Shown here in pieces: positions 24,829 to 33,748 of a stretch of DNA of 64,000 bases. A program made the position numbers and the translations under genes. The notes below the pieces were generated by a model, which did not search any database, had not been told where the DNA came from, and saw nothing but the letters and a program-made list of their open reading frames with translations. How positions within the stretch are numbered: the stretch's first letter is position 1; each line of letters opens with the position of its first letter. The DNA lies in the NCBI GenBank assembly GCA_049969495.1, contig JBMFOT010000008.1, positions 1 through 64,000 on the forward strand. Direction: 5' to 3'. This DNA comes from HRBIN16 sp049969495. GTDB taxonomy: Bacteria; Armatimonadota; HRBIN16.

Positions 24829-25623
24829 ATGTCGAACACACGACAGGCTTTTACACTCATCGAGCTGCTCGTCGTCATCGCGATTATCGCGATACTGGCA
24901 GCGATTCTGTTCCCTGTGTTTGCGCAGGCGCGCGAGAAGGCACGCTCCGCCTCCTGCCTCAGCAACCTGCGCCAATATGCACTGGCAACCCTTGCCTATG
25001 TGCAGGATTATGATGAGACCTTCCCGCAGAGCGTGTACAGTATGGACCATGCCATTTTGGTGCCGGGTACCGGCGACCGTGTGTTCACCGTGTACGATGC
25101 CACCATGCCCTACGTTAAGAACGTGGACATTATGGTCTGCCCCTCGCATCGCCCCGGCATCGATTTTGTGGCGATTCTGCAGTCGCTGGGGTTAAACGGT
25201 AGCGGCAACTTCCGCTACTCCTCGTATGCGTTGAACTTCGCTGTGTTTCAGGACCCGGCGGTGCCGCCCGGCTTGTTTAACAACGACCCTGTGGTGAGTT
25301 TAGGAGCCATTGGAGAGCCAGCGAATACCACTATGTTCTACGATAGCACGTATATTCCCCCCGGCGGAACACAGGTAGACCCCATCTGCCGCGTGCCTAC
25401 CTGTCCGTTTTGCTGGGACAACTTCCCCGCGCATCCGCGCCATTCCGATGGCTTTAACGTGAACTTCGTCGACGGACACGCCAAGTATTATCAGCGTCGT
25501 GGCAATATCCCGGGCACCTCTCCGGCAGGCTCTGGTGGCGACGCGCCGCCAAGCACGCAGGTACCTACTTACACTCTACCCTGCGATCTGTCGGGCATAC
25601 CGGGTGGGACGGCGGACACGTAA
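24829..25623 (+). CDS. Type II prepilin-like (pseudopilin) protein with C-terminal DGHAK module
   Basis: 264 residues. A short leader MSNTRQA precedes the prepilin cleavage/methylation signature FTLIELLVVIAIIAILAAIL and FPVFAQAREKARSASCLSNL. The exposed part has YVQDYDETFPQS near 60 and the conserved ending HPRHSDGFNVNFVDGHAKYY near 210-230, shared with the frameshifted paralogue at 19906-20692. Unlike that gene it is intact, with a proline/glycine-rich tail. I chose ATG 24829 because AAGGAGGG lies just upstream; the frame is open 60 bases further back but through the promoter. In this lineage many such genes are scattered singly; their role in surface display or secretion is not established. 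Confidence 0.88.
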   Translation: MSNTRQAFTLIELLVVIAIIAILAAILFPVFAQAREKARSASCLSNLRQYALATLAYVQDYDETFPQSVYSMDHAILVPGTGDRVFTVYDATMPYVKNVDIMVCPSHRPGIDFVAILQSLGLNGSGNFRYSSYALNFAVFQDPAVPPGLFNNDPVVSLGAIGEPANTTMFYDSTYIPPGGTQVDPICRVPTCPFCWDNFPAHPRHSDGFNVNFVDGHAKYYQRRGNIPGTSPAGSGGDAPPSTQVPTYTLPCDLSGIPGGTADT

Positions 25624-25660
25624 TGTTCTGTGTGGAGAAGGGGGCGGGGAACCCCGCTCC

Positions 25661-26179
25661 CTACTTGACCTTGCCTGCGATTGTACGCAGCACCTCCAGC
25701 CCCGCATCTACCGCCTGCCGGTCGTCGCGCATCACCATCACCGTCACGAAGAACCGTCCCTTTGCCCAGTAGAAGGTGGTTGCGCCGTCAGACTGTATCC
25801 AGAAGCCCGTTCCGGTTATCTTCAGTGACTGAGGCTTTTGCTTGCGGTGTGCATTGCGCCAGTAATCCACGAACTTGCTTGCAGCGGAAGCGTCTTTCAT
25901 GGTGTGGGTGGTCACGGTGGCAAACACTCCGTCGCGCTGGTACAGTTTCTGTGCCGCCTCCTGCACACCGTTCTTCAGATAGAGCTGGTAGCCGCCGTTG
26001 TAGATGCCGGTCAATCCCTCGCCTTTGCCGTAGAGATAGGAGCCGCGGACCTCTTTCCAACCCTTTAATTCAGCGGCGGGTAGCAGTTTGGCACAGGGAC
26101 TGTTTTCGCCTTCCGCCCATGCCAACAGAGCAACAGATAGCATCGTTACCAGCGAAATCCACCAAGATAGATTTCTCAT
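25661..26179 (-). CDS. Small secreted protein, DUF6599-like
   Basis: 172 residues with a clear signal peptide (MRNLSWWISLVTMLSVALLAWA, cut near 22). The mature part begins ENSPCAKLLPAAELKGWKEV and contains YNGGYQLYLKNGVQEAAQKL (about 61-80) and a segment VTTHTMKDASAASKFVDYWR (about 88-107). The pattern (substrate-like GW..V, Y-N-G-G, later VDYWR) is reminiscent of DUF6599 proteins, but I am not certain. It is convergent with the prepilin gene; the 37-base gap holds a short GC-rich palindrome (GCGGGGAACCCCGC) without a T-tract. The 208 bases upstream, to the next gene, show nothing I can support. Confidence 0.6.
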   Translation of the reverse strand: MRNLSWWISLVTMLSVALLAWAEGENSPCAKLLPAAELKGWKEVRGSYLYGKGEGLTGIYNGGYQLYLKNGVQEAAQKLYQRDGVFATVTTHTMKDASAASKFVDYWRNAHRKQKPQSLKITGTGFWIQSDGATTFYWAKGRFFVTVMVMRDDRQAVDAGLEVLRTIAGKVK

Positions 26180-26387
26180 GCTTTGCCTCCTTGTACTTGA
26201 CCACGCGTGATTATTGGGATAAGGGCGCAGCAGTTCCGCTTGCTGTCATTCTGAATGTAGCCGCAACCTTCTTGTTCTGCTCTTATCCCCTATTCTACCA
26301 TACGCAGGCGAGCGTGGCGAAAAGCAGGAACCATGAGCGCACTGGCGTAGAGTGTAAGAGAACCATCACTCGGCAGGAGGGTACGAT

Positions 26388-28310
26388 ATGGATATTCCTT
26401 CCCGCGACGAGCGCGTGAGCACCGTTCGGCACGGAGAGATGCATCTGCCCACGCCTGTCTACGCCTCTCGCCAGCAGTGGGAGGCGCGGGCGAAGTGGTT
26501 GAGAGAACACATCCTGAACAGCGCGGGGTTGCTGCCTTTACCGCCACGCACTCCTCTTCGCGCGCATGTCTTCGGTCGTATCGAGCGTGACGGCTACAGC
26601 GTGGAGAAGGTGTACTTCGAGAGCTTCCCCGGTTTTCTGGTCACCGGCAACCTGTACCGCCCGCTGGGCAAGAAGCCACCGTTTCCTGCGGTGTTGTGCC
26701 CGCACGGGCACGTGCGCGAGGGGCGCCTGGCGAACGATCTGGACGAACGCAGCGGCGCTTCGTATATCGGCTTGGGTATCAACCTTGCCAAGCAGGGGTA
26801 TGTCGCCTTTGCCTACGACATGGTGGGCTACAATGATAGCCTGCAGCTGCCCCATCAGCGCATCGCGCAGGAGTGGGAGTTGTGGGGTATCCACCTGCTC
26901 CGATTGCAGCTATGGAACAGTATCCGCGCGCTGGATTTTCTGTATTCGCTCAAAGAGGTAGATAAAAAGCGCATCGGTTGCACGGGTGCATCGGGCGGAG
27001 GCACGCAAACCTTCCTGCTAACGGCGGTGGACCCCCGCGTGACCGCTTCGGCACCGGTGTGCATGGTGTCGGCACACTACCAGGGCGGGTGTTTCTGCGA
27101 GAACGCGCCCGGCTTGCGCTTGAATGCGAACAACGTAGAGATTGCCGCGCTTGCCACGCCGCGTCCGCTATTGCTGGTTGCCGCTACCGGCGACTGGACG
27201 CAGCACACGATGGAGGAGGAGTACCCCGCCGCCAGAGCCATCTATGCCCTGACAGGGATGGAGTCACATGTTTCCGCCGTGCGCTTTGACGCCGGTCACA
27301 ACTTTAACCGCGCCAGCAGGGAAGCGGTGTACGCTTTCTTCGGGAAATGGCTTGGCGGAAACGCCCCCTCGAACGAGCTGCCGTTTACTGCCGAACCACC
27401 CGACGCGCTGCGCGTGTTCCCCGACGGCAGTTTGCCACCATCGATAGCGCGTGGGGATGCGGTGCTAAATGCCTTACGACAGCGCGATAGCGAGCAGCTG
27501 CGCAATCGCTTTCCGCGCAATCCACAGGGTATACCGGCGTTTCGCCGGTGGATAGGCAATGCCTGGATGCACACGCTGGCGGTGGAAGCGGTGGAGCCGG
27601 CACAGATAGAGGTGTTGAGCGAACAGAACGAAGCGGAACCCTTGCCCCACAGGCGTATCGCGTTGCGACGTAGAGGCACACAAGAGGTAGTGCTGACGTC
27701 GTTGTTCCAGCCCGCAAGACCGCCTTCTGGAAAGGCGGTGCTACTGTTGCACCCCGACGGTACGGAGACGTGGCTGCATGGCGAGACGCTGTTGCATCGC
27801 CTGTTGAACGCCGGCTACACGGTGATGACGTTGGATGCCTTTGGCACGGGCGAGCACCTGCGCCGCTTCGGCAAACGCGAACTAAAGGGAAACTTCCCCG
27901 AAACCTTTAACCGCACGGACGTACAGTGGCAGGTACAGGATACCCTCACCGCTCTGGCACTGCTCCGTTCGCAGCGTGGGGTAAGACGGGTGTCTGTCGT
28001 CGGTGCAGGCAACGCGGGATGGTGGGCTCTACTATCAGCATCCTGCGATCGTAAGGTGCACGCTGTTGTCGCCGATCTGAACGGATGTGACGGCAGCAAC
28101 CGCTTCTTCTTACAGAACGTATGGGTTCCCGGTATCCGCAGGCTGGGCGATTGGGCGACGGCGGCGGTGCTAAGTCTGCCCGCCAAAGTGCTGGTTCACC
28201 ACCTGAGCAGTGAGGAAGCGCATCGTGCTCCGCTGGCTGGTTTCGCACCGGTAGTCTCCGTATCGCCAGTGCAAGCATCGGATGGGGAGATACTGCAGTG
28301 GATAGGGTGA
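26388..28310 (+). CDS. Tandem alpha/beta hydrolase (acetyl-xylan-esterase/dienelactone-hydrolase-like) with a degenerate second domain
   Basis: A 640-residue, probably cytoplasmic esterase (no signal peptide). First domain: oxyanion-side motif CPHGH (about 104-108), nucleophile elbow TGASGGG with Ser202, acid Asp269 in VAATGDW and His304 in DAGHNFN, i.e. a complete triad. CENAPGLRLNANNVEIAALA (about 237-256) and TPRPLLLVAATGD are typical of this esterase group. Second domain (about 440-640): same strand order (AVLLLHPDG, VMTLDAFGTG), but the elbow reads GAGNAG (539-544), so the serine position is Gly541 and this copy should be catalytically dead. Its stop overlaps the next gene by 13 bases. 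The likely substrate is acetylated sugars or related esters; this is inferred from the family only. Confidence 0.75.
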   Translation: MDIPSRDERVSTVRHGEMHLPTPVYASRQQWEARAKWLREHILNSAGLLPLPPRTPLRAHVFGRIERDGYSVEKVYFESFPGFLVTGNLYRPLGKKPPFPAVLCPHGHVREGRLANDLDERSGASYIGLGINLAKQGYVAFAYDMVGYNDSLQLPHQRIAQEWELWGIHLLRLQLWNSIRALDFLYSLKEVDKKRIGCTGASGGGTQTFLLTAVDPRVTASAPVCMVSAHYQGGCFCENAPGLRLNANNVEIAALATPRPLLLVAATGDWTQHTMEEEYPAARAIYALTGMESHVSAVRFDAGHNFNRASREAVYAFFGKWLGGNAPSNELPFTAEPPDALRVFPDGSLPPSIARGDAVLNALRQRDSEQLRNRFPRNPQGIPAFRRWIGNAWMHTLAVEAVEPAQIEVLSEQNEAEPLPHRRIALRRRGTQEVVLTSLFQPARPPSGKAVLLLHPDGTETWLHGETLLHRLLNAGYTVMTLDAFGTGEHLRRFGKRELKGNFPETFNRTDVQWQVQDTLTALALLRSQRGVRRVSVVGAGNAGWWALLSASCDRKVHAVVADLNGCDGSNRFFLQNVWVPGIRRLGDWATAAVLSLPAKVLVHHLSSEEAHRAPLAGFAPVVSVSPVQASDGEILQWIG

Positions 28311-30163
28311 CGCTATATCACCCCTGGGGATGGATATGGGCGATACTGGCCGTCGTTTTGCTGGCTTGGGCGGGCAGCCGGTGGTGTCGGCTCTGGCGGC
28401 TGCCTTTCGTGGATGCAGGAGAGAGGCTGGCTTTCGGTCTCGCGCTGAGCACGGGTGCGCTGTCGTATCTGGTGCTTACAGGCGGGCTGCTCGGACGGCT
28501 TCAGGCAGGGGTGCTGTGGTCTCTGTTCGCGGTAATCCTGCTGGCGGGCGCGGTGGCTTGGTGGCATATGCGCCCATTCGAGGAGTCAAGGCAACCTTTT
28601 CCGTGGCGGTCCTGGCTCCCTGTTGCGATAGTGGCACTGCTTGTGCTGCCGATGGTGGTCTCACCGCCTGCCGCTACCGACTGGGACGGACTTTCCTATC
28701 ACTTAGCCGCGCCTGCCATCTGGCTACGCGAAGGGCGAATCGGCTACATCCCCTTCATGCACCAGTCTAACTTTCCCTTCGTGATGGAGATGCAGTATCT
28801 ATGGGCGCTGGGTATTGGCGCGGGAGCGGGTGGGGCAAAAGTGTTCCACTGGACGACACTGCTGCTCACGCTGGGGGCGGTGTTCGCTTTCGCGCGGCGG
28901 GCAGGGTTCACCGGCTCCTGGGCAGCCGTCAGCCTGATTTCGGTGCCGGTGGTGTTGTGGGAAGCCACCGTTGCCTACGCCGACCTTGCCACCACCGCTT
29001 ACACACTACTCTGTTTGCTGGCAGCGTGGAACGCGGCGGGAGAAGAGGACGTTTCCACCCGACGCAGGTGGCTGGCGCTGGCGGGTTTGATGGGTGGTCT
29101 CGCGCTTGGCACGAAGATGACCGCACTGGGCAGTGTGGGCTTACTGGTGGTGCTACTGGCATGGGAAGCGGTGCGTCGACGTCCGGTGCGCCTTGTGGAG
29201 ATAGCGGGTTGTATGGGCGTCGCCCTGCTGGTGGGCGCGCCCTGGTACATCAAAACCTACATGTACACCGGCAACCCCGTTTACCCCTACTTCTACGAGC
29301 TGTTCGGTGGGCGCAACTGGACGGCGGAACACGCCCGAATCTACCGCGAAGCACAGCTGGCATTCGGATTAGGGCGCGAGCCGCACCAGCTGCTCATGTC
29401 GCCGTTCAACCTCACCTTCTTCTGGAGCCGTTTCTTTGACCCTCTGCCGTTTGTGGGGTCGGTGGGCTTTGTGTATCTGGCGGGGCTGATACCGTTGTTT
29501 TTCGCACGGCGTTTGCCCGACGCGGCGCGGTGGTGGATTCTGTTCTCGCTGGTATCGCTGGTACTGTGGTTCGTGCTGATGCAGCAGGTACGCTACCTGA
29601 TGACCATCTTCCCGCTGGTATCGCTGTGGTGCGGGTGGCTGGCGGTGCAGGCGGAGCGGAAGTGGACGGCGAGAGCGATGCAGGTAGCGATTGTATTACA
29701 GATGCTGTGGTGCGCCATGGGGTTCTCGCCACTGTGGAGCAGGGTGCTCACCGTATGGAAAGACGGCCCGTCCGCCTATCTGCAGCGCGCCCTGCCGGGT
29801 GTGTGGCAAGCCTGCGATTGGATAAACCGCAACACACCCCGCGAGGCAGGAGTAATTCTCTATGACGAAACGCGCGGCTTCTACCTGCAACGACGCTATC
29901 TGTGGGGCAATCCGGGGCACCACACGCTGATTGACTACGACTCCTTCACCGACGGTGACATGCTGGTACGCACCCTGCACCGCATGGGGTATCAGGTGGT
30001 GTTACAGAATGTGGCTTTTGCGCCCCCGGGCTCGGAGAGGGAGCACTGGCGCAGGCTCCTGGTGGATGCGATAGCGCGCGGCGCGCTGGTGGAGCGGTTC
30101 CGGGACAGGTCGGTGGTGGTGTTTGAGATTCGTCCGCGTCCCTTCGCGATAGCGAACCGATAA
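28298..30163 (+). CDS. GT-C type glycosyltransferase-like membrane protein (PMT/ArnT-like)
   Basis: 621 residues with about ten predicted transmembrane helices (first at residues 12-28). After the second or third helix an acidic catalytic-type loop reads ATDWDGLSYHLAAPAIWL (about 126-143). This is the position and pattern where polyprenyl-phosphate-sugar transferases (family 39/83-like) carry their DxD-like aspartates. A soluble C-terminal part begins near residue 510 (WINRNTPREAGVILYDETRG), as in other bacterial GT-C proteins. It probably transfers a lipid-linked sugar on the outer side of the membrane; donor and acceptor are unknown. It starts at GTG 28298 (GGGGAG upstream), inside the end of the hydrolase gene, so the two are coupled. 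Confidence 0.7.
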   Translation: MDRVTLYHPWGWIWAILAVVLLAWAGSRWCRLWRLPFVDAGERLAFGLALSTGALSYLVLTGGLLGRLQAGVLWSLFAVILLAGAVAWWHMRPFEESRQPFPWRSWLPVAIVALLVLPMVVSPPAATDWDGLSYHLAAPAIWLREGRIGYIPFMHQSNFPFVMEMQYLWALGIGAGAGGAKVFHWTTLLLTLGAVFAFARRAGFTGSWAAVSLISVPVVLWEATVAYADLATTAYTLLCLLAAWNAAGEEDVSTRRRWLALAGLMGGLALGTKMTALGSVGLLVVLLAWEAVRRRPVRLVEIAGCMGVALLVGAPWYIKTYMYTGNPVYPYFYELFGGRNWTAEHARIYREAQLAFGLGREPHQLLMSPFNLTFFWSRFFDPLPFVGSVGFVYLAGLIPLFFARRLPDAARWWILFSLVSLVLWFVLMQQVRYLMTIFPLVSLWCGWLAVQAERKWTARAMQVAIVLQMLWCAMGFSPLWSRVLTVWKDGPSAYLQRALPGVWQACDWINRNTPREAGVILYDETRGFYLQRRYLWGNPGHHTLIDYDSFTDGDMLVRTLHRMGYQVVLQNVAFAPPGSEREHWRRLLVDAIARGALVERFRDRSVVVFEIRPRPFAIANR

Positions 30164-30171
30164 GGTATAAT
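30143..30171 (+). promoter_or_regulatory. Candidate promoter for ctaA
   Basis: TTCGCG (30143-30148), 17 bases, TATAAT (30166-30171), 31 bases before the ATG. The -10 is perfect and the -35 weak; it overlaps the last codons of the preceding gene. Confidence 0.5.
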
Positions 30172-30201
30172 CGAGTTAGATAAAACCGGGAGCCGGTGCT
30201 G

Positions 30202-31143
30202 ATGAACCGATTAGCCAGATTCAGCTGGGGAGTGTTAGTGTATAACGTATTGGTTATCCTGTGGGGCGCGTATGTGCGGGCGACAGGCAGTGGCGCCGGC
30301 TGCGGTAGTCACTGGCCCACCTGCAACGGTGAGGTGATTCCACGCCCCCAGTCGGTGGAAATGCTCATCGAGTTCACCCATCGCGCCACGAGTGGATTGG
30401 CACTGCTGGCGGTGCTGGTGATGTTCATCTGGGCGTTTCGAGCATATCCCCGCAAGCATATCGTGCGTCTCGGCGCGTCGCTGTCGTTGTTTTTCATTAT
30501 CACCGAGGCGTTGGTGGGCGCAGGGCTGGTGCTCTTCGAGTGGGTAGCACGCGACACGTCGGTCGCACGGGCGGTATCGATGGCGGTGCATCTGGCAAAT
30601 ACCTTCCTGCTGTTGGCAGCGCTCGCGCTCACCGCGTGGTGGGCGTCTGGTGGAGCACGTTTCCGCCTACGCGGACAGGGCAGGCTCCTGCAGGTGCTGG
30701 CAGGGGGAATGGTAGCAATGCTGGTAACAGGTATGACGGGTGCGGTGATCGCGCTGGGCGACACGCTGACGCTCGGACTGGGCATCGCCCCTGAACGGTC
30801 CCCGCTGGTGCGTACGCTGGTTGCCCTCCGTCCGATTCACCCTGTTATCGCGGTGCTGGCAGGAGTTTATCTCTCTATGACCGGCATTTGGGTGCTGAAC
30901 CATCGCCCTCAGCCGTTGGTCGCTCGCTTTGTGATGACGCTGATGGTGCTGATTGTGCTTCAGTTGGTTGCCGGCGCGATCAACGTGGTGTTGAAGGCTC
31001 CTGTGTGGATGCAGCTAATGCATCTGCTGTTGTCGGACATAATATGGATTGTGCTGGTGTTACTTTGCGCCGAGTCGCTTTCTGCCGAGGCACCTGTCCG
31101 CGAGGCGCCAACGGTGCCTCCAGCTGTACCTGTCCAGTCGTGA
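30202..31143 (+). CDS. ctaA: Heme A synthase (COX15/CtaA family)
   Basis: Oxidises the C8 methyl of heme O to the formyl group of heme A, in the membrane, for aa3-type cytochrome oxidase. 313 residues, eight predicted helices. Key residues fit the Bacillus enzyme closely: Glu57 and His60 in IEFTHRATSG, the extracellular cysteine pair Cys34/Cys41 in GAGCGSHWPTC, and histidines His130, His213 and His274 as heme ligands. ATG 30202 is preferred over GTG 30196 because the GGGAG needs the longer spacing. It implies aerobic respiration with heme A. ctaB and the oxidase genes are not in this window. Confidence 0.92.
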   Translation: MNRLARFSWGVLVYNVLVILWGAYVRATGSGAGCGSHWPTCNGEVIPRPQSVEMLIEFTHRATSGLALLAVLVMFIWAFRAYPRKHIVRLGASLSLFFIITEALVGAGLVLFEWVARDTSVARAVSMAVHLANTFLLLAALALTAWWASGGARFRLRGQGRLLQVLAGGMVAMLVTGMTGAVIALGDTLTLGLGIAPERSPLVRTLVALRPIHPVIAVLAGVYLSMTGIWVLNHRPQPLVARFVMTLMVLIVLQLVAGAINVVLKAPVWMQLMHLLLSDIIWIVLVLLCAESLSAEAPVREAPTVPPAVPVQS

Positions 31144-31155
31144 CAGCCTTTCATC

Positions 31156-31424
31156 GTACCTTCCCAGCTCCTTTGCCTTCTGCACAAAGGCACGAAACTG
31201 CTCCAGACTCACGCTGTCGGGCACGGAGTGGTCGGAACTGATGATGTAGCCACCACCCTGCAGTCCAGACCGAAAAACTCCGCGAAGTTCGCCTCTTCGC
31301 GTATGCTTTCTCGATGCCAGCGCTCGAGGGTCGCTCCCCAAGGACTGTCGGTAATGGGCACGCGGTCTGCCTCACGGTGTTCGTACATCCGCTTGACGCG
31401 CTCATGCGTGGTGAGTTCACCCAT
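31156..31424 (-). pseudogene. Remnant of a uroporphyrinogen-decarboxylase-like (UroD family) gene
   Basis: ATG 31424 with a good RBS (GGGAGGA) opens a typical UroD-like N-terminus: TTHERVKRMYEHREADRVPI, then PWGATLERWHRE, then FAEFFGLD. Immediately afterwards, near 31262-31272, another frame carries what looks like the C-terminal end of the same family: GGGYIISSDHSVPDSVSLEQ, then FVQKAKELGRY. About 250 central residues are missing and the reading frame shifts at the junction, so this is an internally deleted pseudogene. It starts 8 bases inside the end of fabF and decays into the 3' end of the convergent ctaA. Confidence 0.7.
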
Positions 31425-32667
31425 TTGAGTCCTCCCAGCGTCTGAACACCAGCGTGGCATTGTGCCCGCCGAAGCCGAAGGAGTTCGACAGGGCGACGTC
31501 TATCCTCATCGGGCGTGCTTCGTTCGGCACGTAGTCCAGGTCGCACTCCGGGTCGGGGACCTGATAGTTAATGGTCGGCGGGGCAATCTGGTGCTGGATG
31601 GCAAGCACCGTTGCGATGGCTTCGATCGCTCCTGCTGCACCCAGCAGGTGTCCGGTCATCGATTTCGTAGAGCTGACCGCCAGATGTCTGGCATGTTCTC
31701 CAAAAGCACGTTTGATAGCCAGCGTTTCCAGACGGTCGTTGGCGGGGGTAGAGGTGCCGTGCGCGTTGATATAGTCCACCTCGTCGGGGGCGATGCCTGC
31801 CTTGCGCATTGCCAGTTCCATCACACGCTTTGCGCCCTCGCCTTCCGGGTCGGGAGCGGTGATATGATAGGCGTCGGCTGTCATGGCGTAGCCGGTGATT
31901 TCCGCCAGAATGGGGGCACCGCGTTGCAAAGCGTGTTCCAGCTCCTCCAGCACCAGCACCCCTGCGCCTTCACCCATGACGAAACCATCCCGCTCGGCAT
32001 CGAAGGGGCGACTGGCGTGCTCGGGGTCGTCGTTGCGGGTGGAGAGCGCACGGGCATTGGCAAAGCTGGCGAGCGCAAGGGCGGTAATCGCCGCCTCGGT
32101 GCCTCCCGCGATCATCACGTCTGCATCGCCGCGGCGGATAATCTCCCACGCATCACCGACCGCGTTCGTGCCTGCTGCGCAGGCAGTCACCACGGTCGTG
32201 CAGGGTCCTTGCAATCCGAACTGGATGGCAACCTGTCCTGATGCCATGTTTGCAATCATCATGGGGATGAGGAAGGGGCTGACGCGGTCAGGTCCGCGTT
32301 CCAGAAACACTCTGTGCTGCTCTTCAAGGGTTTGCAGTCCGCCGATGCCGCTGGCGATCAGCGTGCCGATACGTGCGCGGTTCTCGTCGGTGATTTCCAG
32401 CCCCGAGCTCGCCAGCGCCTCTTTGGTCGCCGCGATGGCAAACTGCGTGAAACGGTCCATACGACGCGCTTCCTTGCGCTCGATGTAGTTTTCGGGGATG
32501 AAACCTTTGACCTCCGCCGCGAAACGCACCGGCTGCCCCGAAGGGTCAAAGGAGGTAATGGTCGCCACCCCGTTGCGTCCACTTTTCAGTCCTTCCCAGA
32601 AGGAAGGAACGTCCAAGCCCAACGGGGTAATGGCGCCCATGCCGGTCACCACTACCCGCCGCCACAT
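31417..32667 (-). CDS. fabF: 3-oxoacyl-[acyl-carrier-protein] synthase II
   Basis: Elongating condensing enzyme of type II fatty-acid synthesis: it joins malonyl-ACP to the growing acyl chain. The Cys-His-His triad is complete: Cys163 (VTACAAGTNAVG), His303 (NAHGTSTPAND) and His340 (KSMTGHLLGAAG). 416 residues from ATG 32667; an in-frame GTG nine bases upstream is possible. It follows acpP by 15 bases in the minus-strand plsX-fabHDG-acpP-fabF cluster. Confidence 0.97.
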   Translation of the reverse strand: MWRRVVVTGMGAITPLGLDVPSFWEGLKSGRNGVATITSFDPSGQPVRFAAEVKGFIPENYIERKEARRMDRFTQFAIAATKEALASSGLEITDENRARIGTLIASGIGGLQTLEEQHRVFLERGPDRVSPFLIPMMIANMASGQVAIQFGLQGPCTTVVTACAAGTNAVGDAWEIIRRGDADVMIAGGTEAAITALALASFANARALSTRNDDPEHASRPFDAERDGFVMGEGAGVLVLEELEHALQRGAPILAEITGYAMTADAYHITAPDPEGEGAKRVMELAMRKAGIAPDEVDYINAHGTSTPANDRLETLAIKRAFGEHARHLAVSSTKSMTGHLLGAAGAIEAIATVLAIQHQIAPPTINYQVPDPECDLDYVPNEARPMRIDVALSNSFGFGGHNATLVFRRWEDSNG

Positions 32668-32682
32668 CGCATCCACCGTCGG

Positions 32683-32922
32683 TTAGCCCGTAGCCAGTTT
32701 CTGCTCGATGTAGTTCACCGCATCCTGTACCGTGCGGATACCCTCCGCATCTTCATCGGGGATCTCGATGTTGAACTCCTCTTCCAGAGCCATGATGAGC
32801 TCCACCACGTCCAGAGAGTCGGCACCGAGGTCCTCCGCAAAAGACGCCTCCGGCGTTACCTCGCCCTCATCGACGTCCAGCTTTTCCACAATCACTTTTT
32901 TGATGCGGTCAAACGTGCTCAT
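32683..32922 (-). CDS. acpP: Acyl carrier protein
   Basis: Small acidic carrier (79 residues) whose Ser36 in DLGADSLDVVELIMALEE receives the 4'-phosphopantetheine arm. The start ATG 32922 (MSTFDRIKKVIVEKL) follows GGAGGG. It lies between fabG and fabF, the standard position. The carboxy-terminal AVNYIEQKLA is conserved. Confidence 0.97.
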   Translation of the reverse strand: MSTFDRIKKVIVEKLDVDEGEVTPEASFAEDLGADSLDVVELIMALEEEFNIEIPDEDAEGIRTVQDAVNYIEQKLATG

Positions 32923-32978
32923 TCGTTCCCTCCGTATCATGAGTTTGGATGTTTTCCGCAAATTCGGCAACGGCTTCC

Positions 32979-33731
32979 CTATATCATAACGAGACCGCCG
33001 TCTACCGTCAAGACCTGTCCCGTGATGTATGACGCCTCTTCACTGCACAAGAAGACCACTGCTCCGGCAACATCTTCTGCCTTGCCCAATCGCCCCAGCG
33101 GAATCTGCTTCAGGATGGCTTCACGCACCTGGTCGGGCAGGGCGTCGGTCATGGCGGTTTCAATCCAGCCGGGAGCAACCGCGTTGACTCGGATATTGCG
33201 CGAACCCAGCTCTCGCGCCAGCGATTTGGTAAAACCGATTAACCCCGCCTTTGCCGAAGCGTAGTTTGCCTGTCCGGCATTGCCCGTCAGCCCCATGATG
33301 GACGTGATGTTGACGATACTGCCGGCACGCTGTTTCATCATCACCCGCGCCACCGCACGACTGCACAGAAACGCTCCTTTCAGGTTCACGTCCAGCACCG
33401 TGTCCCAATCCTCTTCGCGCATACGCACCAGCAGGGCGTCGCGTGTGATGCCCGCGTTGTTGACCAGAATGTCTATCCTGCCGAACGCACTCAGTACCTC
33501 GGCAACACCGGCTTCTACGGATTCCGCACGGGAGACGTCCATCTCCACCGCCAGCGAACGCCTGCCCAGAGCCTGTACCGCATCGGCAACCCTCAGCGCA
33601 TTCGCTAGCGTGTGCGATGCTACTGCCACCTCTGCCCCCTCACGCGCCAGGGCAACGGCGATACCCTGTCCGATACCGCGACTGTCCTTTCCTGCGCCGG
33701 TAACCAGCGCGATTTTGCCTTCGAGCCTCAA
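32979..33731 (-). CDS. fabG: 3-oxoacyl-[acyl-carrier-protein] reductase
   Basis: NADPH-dependent short-chain dehydrogenase that reduces 3-oxoacyl-ACP. Catalytic Ser144, Tyr157 and Lys161 (ITSIMGLTGNAGQANYASAK) and NNAG (91-94) are present, with the C-terminal DVAGAVVFLCSEEASYITGQ. Start is TTG 33731 (GAGGTGGG upstream, 17 bases after the fabD stop); there is no suitable ATG. 250 residues. The cofactor loop is unusual: TGAGKDSRGIG (11-21) has three extra residues compared with the usual TGASRGIG and slightly recalls the longer loop of FabI. The YxxxK spacing is nevertheless that of FabG. Confidence 0.95.
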   Translation of the reverse strand: MRLEGKIALVTGAGKDSRGIGQGIAVALAREGAEVAVASHTLANALRVADAVQALGRRSLAVEMDVSRAESVEAGVAEVLSAFGRIDILVNNAGITRDALLVRMREEDWDTVLDVNLKGAFLCSRAVARVMMKQRAGSIVNITSIMGLTGNAGQANYASAKAGLIGFTKSLARELGSRNIRVNAVAPGWIETAMTDALPDQVREAILKQIPLGRLGKAEDVAGAVVFLCSEEASYITGQVLTVDGGLVMI

Positions 33732-33748
33732 CCTATCCCACCTCGTGC

